Positions 46,263 through 53,897 of a stretch of 64,000 nucleotides of DNA are shown here, one piece after another. The notes under the pieces are model-generated. The model had not been told where the DNA came from and did not search any database. It saw only the letters and a program-made list of their open reading frames with translations. Within the stretch, counting starts at the first letter, position 1, and every line of letters starts with the position of its first letter. A program made the translations under genes and the position numbers. Source of the DNA: Porphyrobacter sp. (lineage in GTDB: Bacteria > Pseudomonadota > Alphaproteobacteria > Sphingomonadales > Sphingomonadaceae); assembly GCA_027533455.1 (NCBI GenBank), contig JAPZUC010000001.1, positions 372,001 to 436,000 on the forward strand, given 5' to 3'.

Positions 46263-46277
46263 GTCTGAAAAACAGAT
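46263..46277. promoter_or_regulatory. Palindromic operator, site 2
   Basis: GTCTGAAAAACAGAT repeats the arms of site 1 (TCTG-N5-CAGA) with an A-rich centre and one end mismatch. It is 15 bases upstream of the thioesterase ATG, just before its AAGGAA ribosome site, well placed to repress that gene. Confidence 0.55.
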
Positions 46278-46292
46278 GTAAGGAACGCTCCC

Positions 46293-46736
46293 ATGCCCTC
46301 TTCCCGTTTCGACAGCCCCGAAGCCTCGATCGCCTATATGAAGCGTGTCGCTGTCGCGCGATCGGGCTTTTCCAGCTGGCTCGATATCGAGCCGGTCAAG
46401 GTATGGGAGGGGGAAAGCGAGCTCGTCCTCCAGATGCGGCCCGAGATGACCCAGCACCATGGCTACGCCCATGGCGCGATTGTCGGTCTGATGGCGGACA
46501 ATGCCTGCGCCTGGGCAGGCGCATCGGTGGTGGGAGATGTCGTGACAGGCGGCTACACGATCGATTTCCTCCGCCCCGCCAAGGGCGAACGGCTGCGCGC
46601 CAAGGGCACCGTCATCAAGGCAGGCAAACGGCAAGTGGTGGTGCGTGCCGACGTCTGGGCGGAGAGCGAAGGTGCCGCGCCGGTGCATGTCGCGGCCGCG
46701 CAGGCCACGATTGTCCCCACCGGCGTTGTACCATGA
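46293..46736 (+). CDS. PaaI/YbgC-like hotdog-fold thioesterase
   Basis: The 147-aa protein has the single hotdog domain of the PaaI group: HHGYAHGAIVGLMADNACAW with the HG-x-D/N catalytic neighbourhood, then GGYTIDFLRPAKGERLRAKG and a final RADVWAE strand. It hydrolyses acyl- or aryl-CoA thioesters in the cytoplasm; substrate unknown. The start has AAGGAA nine bases upstream. It is divergent from the HxlR regulator and probably controlled by it. NnrU follows 48 bases later on the same strand. Confidence 0.9.
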   Translation: MPSSRFDSPEASIAYMKRVAVARSGFSSWLDIEPVKVWEGESELVLQMRPEMTQHHGYAHGAIVGLMADNACAWAGASVVGDVVTGGYTIDFLRPAKGERLRAKGTVIKAGKRQVVVRADVWAESEGAAPVHVAAAQATIVPTGVVP

Positions 46737-46784
46737 TAGTCTCGCCACTAGCCGAAGCGCTGCCCAGCGAGTAATCTGACCGCC

Positions 46785-47462
46785 ATGACCGGGGAAATCA
46801 TCACACTTGTCGCGGCGAATACCGCCTTCGTCGGCTCGCACTTCGTCATGTCCCACCCACTTCGTGCACCGATGGTGCGGATGCTGGGCGAGAAGGGCTT
46901 CAGCCTCGCCTATACAGTGGTCAGCTTCGCGGCGCTGGGGTGGGTCTATTTGGCCTTCACCGCCGCGCCGCCAGCTGACCTGCCGGGTTCGGGCGACGCC
47001 GGCTGGATCGCGGCGACGATCATCACATGGCCCGCGATGGTGCTGCTGGCGGGTTCGTTCATGGGCAATCCTGCGCTGCCGACCCCGATGGCCGAAGCGC
47101 AGGCCCGCGCCGAGCCCAAGGGCGTGTTCCGCGTTACCCGCCATCCGATGATGTGGAGCTTCGGCCTGTGGGCGCTGTCGCACATGGTGCTGTTCTGGAG
47201 TGTCCGCACCATGATCACCGCCGCGGCGATGGGCACGCTCGCGCTGGTCGGCGCGAAATTGCAGGACGGCAAGAAGGCCGTGCTGATGGGCGATGCCTGG
47301 AGCGAATGGTCCCGCAAGACCGCCTACTGGCCGCGGCTGGGGCAGCTGTTCGGCGTTGGCGCGATGCCTATCATCGCGGGCACCGCGCTGTGGCTGGCGG
47401 GTAGCTGGCTGCACCTGTGGAGCGCAGGCATCCCGGCGGGCGTGTGGGCGTGGATCGGTTGA
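46785..47462 (+). CDS. NnrU family membrane protein
   Basis: A 225-aa polytopic protein with six or seven hydrophobic segments. It shows the NnrU pattern: FVGSHFVMSHPLRAPMVRML near the N-terminus and the central VFRVTRHPMMWSFGLWALSH block, which resembles isoprenylcysteine methyltransferase and 15-cis-zeta-carotene isomerase (Z-ISO). NnrU was first named next to nitrite/nitric oxide reduction genes, but no such genes are here. A heme-linked isomerase or membrane role is possible. Its stop directly abuts that of the convergent enoyl-CoA hydratase. Confidence 0.87.
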   Translation: MTGEIITLVAANTAFVGSHFVMSHPLRAPMVRMLGEKGFSLAYTVVSFAALGWVYLAFTAAPPADLPGSGDAGWIAATIITWPAMVLLAGSFMGNPALPTPMAEAQARAEPKGVFRVTRHPMMWSFGLWALSHMVLFWSVRTMITAAAMGTLALVGAKLQDGKKAVLMGDAWSEWSRKTAYWPRLGQLFGVGAMPIIAGTALWLAGSWLHLWSAGIPAGVWAWIG

Positions 47463-48269
47463 TTATTCGCCTTTGAACACCGCCGGGCGCTTTTCGATCA
47501 GCGCCGCGACACCCTCGGCGTGGTCGGCGGTGGTGTGCATCATAGCTTGCGTGTTGGCCGCAAGTTCCAGCGCCGTGTCGTAGCTGGTCTGCTGGCCCTG
47601 CCGCAGCAGGTTTTTGGTATGGCGAAGTGCGTGCGGCGGGAGGAGGGCGATCTTGCCCGCCAGCGCGCGGGCTTCGTCCATCAGCGCCTCGGGCGCGACC
47701 ACGCGGCTGACGAGGCCCCAGTCCTTGGCGGTGGCGGCGTCGATCACATCGCCGGTGTAGAACAGTTCGGCGGCGCGGCTCATCCCGATCACGCGCGGGA
47801 GGATCCAGGTGCCCCCATCGCCGGGGATGATGCCGAGCTTGAGGAAGGTCACGCCGAACTTGGCGCTTTCCGATGCGATGCGGATATCGGCGAGGCAGGC
47901 GACATCGCAGCCGAGGCCGATGGCCGGGCCGTTGACCGCCGCGATGACCGGCACCCGGAGCCCGTACAGCGCACGCAGCATCTGGTGGATATTGTCGCGG
48001 TAGCCATCCGAGATCGCCGGAGTCGTGCCGCCGAAGGTGCCGGTCTTGTCGCGCATCGCCTTCACATCGCCGCCCGCGCTGAAGGCCCGGCCCGCGCCGG
48101 TCAGGATCACCACACGGCATTCCATATCGCGGTTGATCGCATTGGCGACACGGACAAACTCGTCCCCGTCACCCGGTGCGCCGAGGGGGTTCATGCTCTC
48201 CGCCCGGTCGAGCGTGAGGATGGTGACGGGACCTTCCCTGGAGATCTGGATCAAAGACGACTGGTGCAT
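47463..48269 (-). CDS. Enoyl-CoA hydratase/isomerase family (crotonase) protein
   Basis: This 268-aa crotonase-fold enzyme has the oxyanion-hole segments RAFSAGGDVKAM and AAVNGPAIGLGCDVA, and a glutamate/aspartate region GIIPGDGGTWILPRVIG in which GDGG replaces the usual PEGG. It probably hydrates or isomerises an unsaturated acyl-CoA in fatty- or aromatic-acid breakdown. I chose ATG 48269 (AAGG seven bases upstream); the longer frame has no conserved sequence. It is monocistronic. Confidence 0.92.
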   Translation of the reverse strand: MHQSSLIQISREGPVTILTLDRAESMNPLGAPGDGDEFVRVANAINRDMECRVVILTGAGRAFSAGGDVKAMRDKTGTFGGTTPAISDGYRDNIHQMLRALYGLRVPVIAAVNGPAIGLGCDVACLADIRIASESAKFGVTFLKLGIIPGDGGTWILPRVIGMSRAAELFYTGDVIDAATAKDWGLVSRVVAPEALMDEARALAGKIALLPPHALRHTKNLLRQGQQTSYDTALELAANTQAMMHTTADHAEGVAALIEKRPAVFKGE

Positions 48270-48387
48270 AGGGAACCTTGCATGTTTTGGGTGGGTTATT
48301 AAGCGTGCGTATAGGGGGCACATGGCAAGGGCAAGCCAGCCCTGTGTGCCTGTGCGGTAATGATAGGGGCTGAGCGGAGAACGAATT

Positions 48388-49413
48388 TTGCCGAGCCTGT
48401 CCTTGCTTGCCACCTCCCCGCCGCTGCTGAGCGCCGCGCTGGCGGCTGCAGGCCTGCCCGTCGCGGCCCCCTATCCCGCCCCCCTTTCCGCGCCGCAGAT
48501 CGTGCCGATTGCGTGGAGCCTTTCCGCGCCGCAGGACAGCCAGACCCCCCCTTCTGATCCCGGCCCGCCTGAATCCGGCCCGCCCACGCCGGAAGGCGAG
48601 GAGCCGGTCAGCGAGATCCTCGTCGAGGGTCAGGTCGGCCCGCCCAAGAGCGATCCGATCGAAGCGATCAACGAGGAAAGCTACCGCGCGGTGCAGGCGG
48701 TTGACGCGGCGGTGATCGAGCCGGTCGCCAATGCCTACCGCGATGGCCTGCCCGAACCGGTGCGCGATGGCCTTGGCAATGTCGTGCGCAATCTCGGGGA
48801 ACCGAGCGTCGCGCTCAATTTCCTGTTGCAGGGCAAGGTCGGCAAGGCGCTCGAGACGCTCGGGCGGATGGCGATCAACACAACCATCGGCGTGGGCGGG
48901 CTGTTCGATGTGGCGGGTAAATCGCGCCACATCAACCTGCCCTATCGCCGCAACGGCTTTGCCAACACGCTGGGCTTCTACGGCGTGGGCGCGGGCCCCT
49001 ACCTCTATCTGCCGGTCACCGGCGCGACCACGGTGCGCGATCTGCTGGGGAGCACGCTGGATCAGGCGCTGCTGCCCTTCGCGGTGGGTAAGCCCTTCAA
49101 CAAGCCCGCCTATGCGGCGACCTATTTCGTGGTGAACGGCCTCGACCAGCGGCTGGAATTCGACGAGGAGCTGGCGAAGATCAAGGCCTCGGAAGATCCC
49201 TACCTGATGCGCCGCGAAACCTACCTCGCCCAGCGCCGCCGCGATATCGCGCAGCTGAAGGGCGAGCCGATCTCGGAAATGGACCAGATGCGGCTGGAAG
49301 AGCTGGAGGGGACGCCTGCAGAAGCACCCGCCATTCCGGCTCCGGCTGACGATGGCGCCCCGGTCGAAGCGCCGGCGAACCCCGAGGCGCTGCTGATCAC
49401 CCAGCCGCGCTAG
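48388..49413 (+). CDS. mlaA: MlaA/VacJ family protein (phospholipid retention)
   Basis: The 341-aa product starts with TTG (GCGGAG nine bases upstream) and has a hydrophobic N-terminus but no lipobox cysteine. A Pro-rich linker (residues 45-75) is followed by the VacJ domain: NLGEPSVALNFLLQGKVGKA, MAINTTIGVGGLFDVA and FYGVGAGPYLYLPVTGATTVRDLLG. MlaA removes mislaid phospholipids from the outer leaflet of the outer membrane and passes them to MlaC. Canonical MlaA is a lipoprotein; this form would need the signal peptide and its own donut-like membrane insertion. Other mla genes are not in the window. Confidence 0.88.
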   Translation: MPSLSLLATSPPLLSAALAAAGLPVAAPYPAPLSAPQIVPIAWSLSAPQDSQTPPSDPGPPESGPPTPEGEEPVSEILVEGQVGPPKSDPIEAINEESYRAVQAVDAAVIEPVANAYRDGLPEPVRDGLGNVVRNLGEPSVALNFLLQGKVGKALETLGRMAINTTIGVGGLFDVAGKSRHINLPYRRNGFANTLGFYGVGAGPYLYLPVTGATTVRDLLGSTLDQALLPFAVGKPFNKPAYAATYFVVNGLDQRLEFDEELAKIKASEDPYLMRRETYLAQRRRDIAQLKGEPISEMDQMRLEELEGTPAEAPAIPAPADDGAPVEAPANPEALLITQPR

Positions 49414-49831
49414 GACGCGCCAAGTCCAGCCACCGCGCGAAGTTGCGCACCGTCAGCGGCCAGTCCTTCGGCCAGTCGGAAAGGTCGCTTTCGGAGAGGC
49501 CCTGCCGCTCCGCCCAGACCTGCGGCCAGTCCAACGTGAAATCGCCATCATCGATGCACAGATCGTCGAGCAGCAGATCATCGGGGTGTGGCGTCAGGCG
49601 AGGTTCGACGTAGACCAGCGCCTGCTGCCATAGAAAGCGGGCGGCCTCGGGCGAGCAATCCTGCGCCATCATGGCGAGGAACTCGGCCTCAGTCGGATTG
49701 GGGCGGCGAGCGGCCAGCCGGCCATGCGCACGCCGCTGCATAACGAAACCAAGCGCAATCCAGATCGCGAGGCCCGCAACGACGAACCCCGCCATCGCCA
49801 GCGATTCCGGGATACCGAGCAACTCGCCCAT
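49397..49831 (-). CDS. Hypothetical protein, 144 aa, one membrane helix plus soluble domain
   Basis: An N-terminal helix (MAGFVVAGLAIWIALGFVMQ) is followed by a short soluble domain with an acidic pattern PDDLLLDDLCIDDGDFTLDW that resembles DUF1493/acyl-carrier-like proteins, without an obvious DSL serine. The family call is tentative. It lies 13 bases downstream of dxs on the same strand and overlaps the 3' end of the convergent mlaA by 17 bases. It could be a membrane-tethered small protein co-expressed with dxs. Confidence 0.65.
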   Translation of the reverse strand: MGELLGIPESLAMAGFVVAGLAIWIALGFVMQRRAHGRLAARRPNPTEAEFLAMMAQDCSPEAARFLWQQALVYVEPRLTPHPDDLLLDDLCIDDGDFTLDWPQVWAERQGLSESDLSDWPKDWPLTVRNFARWLDLARPSAAG

Positions 49832-49844
49832 CGGCGTGCGACGT

Positions 49845-51773
49845 TTACGCCCGCGCCTCTTCGCCGGTAATCCCCGTGCTGTTGTGCTTCAGCGCCTTGA
49901 GCACCGTGTCGACGATCTGCGGTGCGTTGAGCCCTGCCTCGTCATATTGCTTCATCGGATCGTCGTGATCGATGAAGGTATCGGGAAGGCGCAGGGTGCG
50001 CACCTTCAGCCCGTTGTCGGTGAGGCCCTCGTCGCTTGCGAATGTCAGCACATGCGCGCCTAGCCCGCCGATCGAGCCTTCCTCGACGGTGACGATCACC
50101 TCGTGGGTGCGCATCAGCCTGGCGATCATGTCTTCGTCGAGCGGCTTGGCAAAGCGCAGGTCGGCGACGGTGGTGGAAAGCCCCTTGGCCTCCAGCGTGT
50201 CTGCGGCCTTGAGCGCCTCGGTCAGGCGTGAACCGAGCGACAGGATCGCGACCTTGGTGCCTTCGCGCACCAACCGGCCCTTGCCGATTTCCAGCTTCAC
50301 CGGAACCTCGGGCATGGGCACGCCTGTGCCGTTGCCGCGCGGGTAGCGGAAGGCGATCGGGCCATCGTCATACTCGGCGGCGGTGTAGGTCATGTGGACC
50401 AGCTCCGCCTCGTCGGCGGCGGCCATCACCACCATGTTGGGCAGGGTGGCGAGATAGGTGATGTCGAAGCTGCCAGCGTGCGTCGCCCCGTCCGCGCCGA
50501 CCAGACCGGCGCGGTCAATGGCGAAGCGCACGGGCAGGTTCTGGATGCACACATCGTGCACCACCTGATCATAGGCGCGCTGGAGGAAGGTCGAGTAAAT
50601 CGCCGCGAAGGGCCGCATGCCTTCTGCCGCGAGGCCGGCAGCGAAGGTCACCGCGTGCTGTTCGGCAATGCCGACATCGAAGGTGCGCGTCGGGTGTGCC
50701 TTGGCGAATTTGTCGACGCCCGTGCCGCTCGGCATGGCGGCGGTGATCGCGCAGATGCGCTCGTCGGTCTCGGCGAGCTTGGCGAGGGTCAGGCCGAACA
50801 CGTCCTGATAGGCAGGGGCGGAGGGCGCGCTCTTGGCCTTCTCGCCAGTGACGACGTTGAACTTGGGCACGCCGTGATACTTGTCGGCCGAGTTTTCCGC
50901 AGGGGCATAGCCCTTGCCCTTCTCGGTCACGACATGGATCAGCACCGGGCCTTCGGACGTGTCGCGCACGTTCTCCAGCACGGGGAGCAGGTGATCGAGA
51001 TTATGCCCGTCGATCGGGCCGACATAGTAGAAGCCCAGTTCCTCGAACAGGGTCCCTCCGGTCACCATACCGCGGGTGAACTCTTCCGCCTTGCCGATTG
51101 CACCGTGGAGGCGGCGGCTCATCTTCTGGATCGTCCGGCTCGCGAGGCTGCGGATGCCGAGATACTCGCTCGAGGAGACCATGCGCGCCAGATAGGCCGA
51201 CAGCCCGCCCACCGGCGGCGCGATCGACATGTCGTTGTCGTTGAGGATCACGATCAGCCGGTTGCCCGCCTGCGCCGCGTTGTTCATCGCCTCGTAGGCC
51301 ATGCCTGCGCTCATCGAGCCATCGCCGATCACGGCAATGCCGCGACCCGGCTTGCCCTGCAGTTTGTTGGCCATGGCAAAGCCCAGCGCCGCCGAGATCG
51401 AGGTCGATGAGTGCGCCGCGCCGAAGGGATCATATTCACTCTCGGAACGCTTGGTGAAGCCCGAAAGGCCCCCGCCCTGCCGCAGCGTGCGGATCCGGTC
51501 ACGCCGCCCGGTGATGATCTTGTGCGGATAGCACTGGTGCCCCACGTCCCAGACCAGCTTGTCGTCGGGCGTGTTGAAGACATAGTGGATCGCCACGGTC
51601 AGTTCGACCACGCCCAGGCCCGATCCAAGGTGCCCGCCCGAGGTGCTGACCGCATCGATCATCTCGGTGCGCAGTTCGTCGGCAAGCTGGCGGAGCTGGT
51701 CAGGTCTGAGGCGGCGCAGATCGTCGGGAGTGTCAACCTGATCGAGCAGCGGAGTGTAAGGCGATTGAGTCAT
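49845..51773 (-). CDS. dxs: 1-deoxy-D-xylulose-5-phosphate synthase
   Basis: This 642-aa thiamine-diphosphate enzyme joins pyruvate and glyceraldehyde 3-phosphate to DXP, the entry to MEP isoprenoids and a precursor for thiamine and pyridoxal. The TPP motif [17 protein letters not shown], the early [16 protein letters not shown] and the central [18 protein letters not shown] are present; the length is normal. ATG 51773 follows GGAGGG with tight spacing; the longer open frame includes no homologous sequence. It lies 102 bases downstream of the Zur-like gene on the same strand. Confidence 0.97.
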   Translation of the reverse strand: MTQSPYTPLLDQVDTPDDLRRLRPDQLRQLADELRTEMIDAVSTSGGHLGSGLGVVELTVAIHYVFNTPDDKLVWDVGHQCYPHKIITGRRDRIRTLRQGGGLSGFTKRSESEYDPFGAAHSSTSISAALGFAMANKLQGKPGRGIAVIGDGSMSAGMAYEAMNNAAQAGNRLIVILNDNDMSIAPPVGGLSAYLARMVSSSEYLGIRSLASRTIQKMSRRLHGAIGKAEEFTRGMVTGGTLFEELGFYYVGPIDGHNLDHLLPVLENVRDTSEGPVLIHVVTEKGKGYAPAENSADKYHGVPKFNVVTGEKAKSAPSAPAYQDVFGLTLAKLAETDERICAITAAMPSGTGVDKFAKAHPTRTFDVGIAEQHAVTFAAGLAAEGMRPFAAIYSTFLQRAYDQVVHDVCIQNLPVRFAIDRAGLVGADGATHAGSFDITYLATLPNMVVMAAADEAELVHMTYTAAEYDDGPIAFRYPRGNGTGVPMPEVPVKLEIGKGRLVREGTKVAILSLGSRLTEALKAADTLEAKGLSTTVADLRFAKPLDEDMIARLMRTHEVIVTVEEGSIGGLGAHVLTFASDEGLTDNGLKVRTLRLPDTFIDHDDPMKQYDEAGLNAPQIVDTVLKALKHNSTGITGEEARA

Positions 51774-51875
51774 CCCTCCAGCCTTACACACCGAAATCCG
51801 GTGTGTCGATGAAGGGTTGAGGCAGATCAATCCGCGGGAAACCGCCTTGGTTCCCTCCAAGCGCGGATGCTTCGA

Positions 51876-52355
51876 TCAAGCGCAGGCCTTGCACAGCCCG
51901 CGGATCTCCAGCACCGGGCGCTCCGCCTTGAAATCGCGCAGCGCGGCGATGGCGCGGACGGCGCGGCTCACCTCTTCGTCATCGACATGGGCGGCCTCGC
52001 CGCATTCGTCGCAGACGAGGAAGATGCAATCATGCGCGCAGCCCGGGTGGGTGTTGGCGAGATAGGCATTGGCGCTCTCGACCCGCATCGCGAGGTTGTT
52101 CGTCACGAACACATCGAGAATGCGGTAAACCGAGTTGGGCGCCACCCGCTTGCCGCGCGCGGCCGAAAGATTGTCGGCGATATCATAGGCCGAAACCGGG
52201 CGATCATGCCGCGCGAGCTCTGCAAACACCGCCTCGCGCATCGAGGTCCACTGCTCGCCCGCCGCGACCAATGCGCGCGCGGCTTCGGCGACTAGATTTT
52301 CGCCCGAATGTTCGTGATGCCGGTGGTTTTCGTGGCTTTGCGCGTGTTGTCCCAT
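51876..52355 (-). CDS. zur: Fur family regulator, Zur-like
   Basis: At 159 aa, the His-rich N-terminus (NHRHHEHS) is followed by a winged helix (YDIADNLSAARGKRVAPNSV with the VYRIL helix) and a dimer domain. Its two CxxC pairs (VCDECGE and LCKACA at the very end) form the structural zinc site, and HPGCAHDCIFLVC is the metal-sensing region. Late C-terminal cysteines and the His-rich start favour zinc (Zur) over iron. ATG 52355 is preferred to the TTG at 52364. The transcript may be leaderless (see promoter). Confidence 0.88.
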   Translation of the reverse strand: MGQHAQSHENHRHHEHSGENLVAEAARALVAAGEQWTSMREAVFAELARHDRPVSAYDIADNLSAARGKRVAPNSVYRILDVFVTNNLAMRVESANAYLANTHPGCAHDCIFLVCDECGEAAHVDDEEVSRAVRAIAALRDFKAERPVLEIRGLCKACA

Positions 52356-52362
52356 GTCTGCC

Positions 52363-52390
52363 AATATAGGCAGGCCTGAGCCAATCGCAA
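52363..52390 (-). promoter_or_regulatory. Putative promoter of the Zur-like gene
   Basis: Minus strand shows TTGCGA (52390-52385), a 16-base spacer and TATATT (52368-52363). The -10 box ends 7 bases before the ATG at 52355, so transcription would begin about at the start codon, giving a leaderless mRNA. Not verified; a further upstream promoter shared with msrA is the alternative. Confidence 0.35.
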
Positions 52391-52409
52391 ATATAGCTTA
52401 TGTCAGGAC

Positions 52410-53093
52410 TTACCCGCCGTCCTTCAGGAAGCCGGCGCGGTAGAACGACGCATACATGGCCTTGAACGCCGCCACCTTGGGCGCGTCCCAGCGCAGGATG
52501 TAACCGTGCTTCGGGTTCTTGAGCATGAAGTCCTGATGATAGGCTTCGGCCGGATAGAACGCCTTGTAAGGCTCGATCTTCGTGGCGATCGGCTTGCTCC
52601 AGAGGCCTGACTTGCCGAGCTGCGCAAGGTACGCCTTGGCGACCGCGCCCTGTTCGGCATTCACCGGCACCAGCGCGCTGCGGTAATGTGCACCGACGTC
52701 CGGGCCCTGCCGGTTCTTCAGCGTGGGGTCTGCGACCACCGAAAAGAAGATCCGCAGCAGCTGGTCGTACCGCACCACGGCCGGATCATAGGTCACCTTC
52801 ACCGCTTCGGCATGGTCGGTGATGCCGCTCGAGACCAGATCGTAGCTCGCGGCTTTCTGGGTGCCGCCATGATAGCCCGAGACCACGCCGGTGACGCCCT
52901 TGACGTGGCTGAACACGGCTTCGACCCCCCAGAAACAGCCACCCGCGAAGATCGCGGTCTTGAGACCTATAGCTTCCTTGGCGGTGCGGGCAGCGGCAGG
53001 AGCGTTGACCGCTTCCTCGGCGGCGATGGCAGGTCCCGCGCAGGCGCTCAGCCCCAGTGAAGCGGCGGCGAGCAGGACGGCGATTTTATGCAT
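52410..53093 (-). CDS. msrA: Peptide-methionine (S)-S-oxide reductase MsrA, exported
   Basis: The 227-aa precursor has a lipoprotein-like signal (LAAASLGLSACAGPAIAAE, with both a lipobox cysteine and a possible Ala-x-Ala site). The MsrA domain has the catalytic GGCFWGVEAVF, then SGYHGG and the Y-HQDF segment (PAEAYHQDFMLKNP). It reduces S-methionine sulfoxide, here in the periplasm. C-terminal resolving cysteines are absent, so it needs an external reductant. It is directly preceded (4 bases) by a small membrane-protein gene and followed by zur. Confidence 0.94.
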   Translation of the reverse strand: MHKIAVLLAAASLGLSACAGPAIAAEEAVNAPAAARTAKEAIGLKTAIFAGGCFWGVEAVFSHVKGVTGVVSGYHGGTQKAASYDLVSSGITDHAEAVKVTYDPAVVRYDQLLRIFFSVVADPTLKNRQGPDVGAHYRSALVPVNAEQGAVAKAYLAQLGKSGLWSKPIATKIEPYKAFYPAEAYHQDFMLKNPKHGYILRWDAPKVAAFKAMYASFYRAGFLKDGG

Positions 53094-53097
53094 GGGA

Positions 53098-53295
53098 TCA
53101 GCCTTCGGCAGGCGCGATCACGAACTCGTCCGAGGGGGCAGTGGCGGCATGCGCAGCTTCGCGCAGCTCTGCGGCCTGTGCGGGCGAAGCCACCGCGCCG
53201 CTCCAGTCTTCCGCGTTGGCGCCGACGATCAGCACGGCTCCGAGAACGAAGCCGATGCCGAAATTGCGGAACAGGTCGGAAGAAAAGAGACGCAT
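53098..53295 (-). CDS. Small membrane-anchored protein, 65 aa, upstream of msrA
   Basis: Start ATG 53295 gives MRLFSSDLFRNFGIGFVLGA, one hydrophobic helix, and a short Ala-rich extracytoplasmic tail ending DEFVIAPAEG. The TGA is 4 bases upstream of the msrA ATG, so the two are co-transcribed. No family is recognised. An upstream in-frame start (53373) would only add Arg-rich sequence. A role linked to exported MsrA, such as electron supply or anchoring, is only a guess. Confidence 0.65.
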   Translation of the reverse strand: MRLFSSDLFRNFGIGFVLGAVLIVGANAEDWSGAVASPAQAAELREAAHAATAPSDEFVIAPAEG

Positions 53296-53791
53296 CGGGA
53301 GGGGGCTCGTGATTCGCGTGGTGTTTGACCGGTTCCTTGCCCGCTGCCGGATTGCGGCGGGATGAACTGGCAAAGGCCGTTTCGGATTGAGGCCCTATAC
53401 TGGTTACGAAACCCCTGAAGAATAGTTGCACGCGAAGCCGATCCGGGCCGAGCCGTGCGGCGGATGCGGCAAACGCCCCGGAGCGGTGCTGCACCTGCGA
53501 AAGATGAGGGGGCGGAAGGCAGCTTTCCTACAAACCGACACTTCGGGTATGCCTGCGGGGAGGCAAAAGCCGGTGTTTCGCCGCACAAGCCGCATGAAAC
53601 ACCGTTCCGCCAAAGAAAACGCACGAAATTCAGACAAAAAGCGGATGAAGTCCTATTCAGGCAAGGCGATCTAGGCCCGTTCATGCCGCAGTTAGACCCG
53701 CTCCAGCCTCCGTTTAAGCCCGCCCAGACCCGATGTTTCACGCCTTTGCTGCACCCTAGCCCCCAGCCTGCCCTGTAGGATGGCACGATTT
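53296..53791. other. Gene-free 496-bp stretch
   Basis: No frame here has convincing coding features. It should hold the promoter of the small-protein/msrA operon. It contains an inverted repeat, CGGTGTTTC (53571-53579) and GAAACACCG (53596-53604), separated by 16 bases, and a single parS-like half-site at 53734-53742. The base composition is less GC-rich than neighbouring genes around 53600-53660. Confidence 0.5.
53571..53604. repeat. 9-bp inverted repeat in the msrA-purH spacer
   Basis: Perfect arms CGGTGTTTC and GAAACACCG with a 16-base centre could form an RNA hairpin or bind a dimeric protein. It lies in the gene-free region and has no T-tract. Confidence 0.45.
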
Positions 53792-53895
53792 CGGCGCGCA
53801 GCGCCGTGAGGCCACGCGGCCGAGCCGCAGGCGCTCAATTCCGCAGGAATTGAAGCAGCGCCGACGACGAGCGAGCGGAGGCCCGCTCGCAAAAC
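53792..53895 (-). repeat. Three-hairpin 3' element, copy 3 (downstream of purH)
   Basis: On the purH transcript the element starts about 3 bases after the stop: TTTTGCG, hairpin 53868-53889 (9-bp stem with one mismatch, loop CTCC), linker TCGTCGGCGCTGCT, hairpin 53835-53853 (perfect 8-bp TCAATTCC/GGAATTGA, loop TGC), a GC-rich spacer, then hairpin 53792-53806 (6-bp, loop TGC) and AAAT. Order and loops match copy 2, while both arms of the stems differ. Confidence 0.78.
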
Positions 53896-53897
53896 CA

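Noticed and set aside
45858..47414. A 518-aa minus-strand frame ending in the HxlR gene
   Set aside because: Only the last 119 residues are protein-like. The rest is antisense to the thioesterase and NnrU genes, and it runs through the operator palindrome.
53426..53674. 82-aa plus-strand frame in the msrA-purH spacer
   Set aside because: No ribosome site, Arg/Lys-rich low-complexity product and no recognisable motif. Treated as non-coding.
53734..53742. TGTTTCACG, a parS half-site
   Set aside because: The second half (CCTTTG) does not match, so it cannot form the palindrome ParB recognises.
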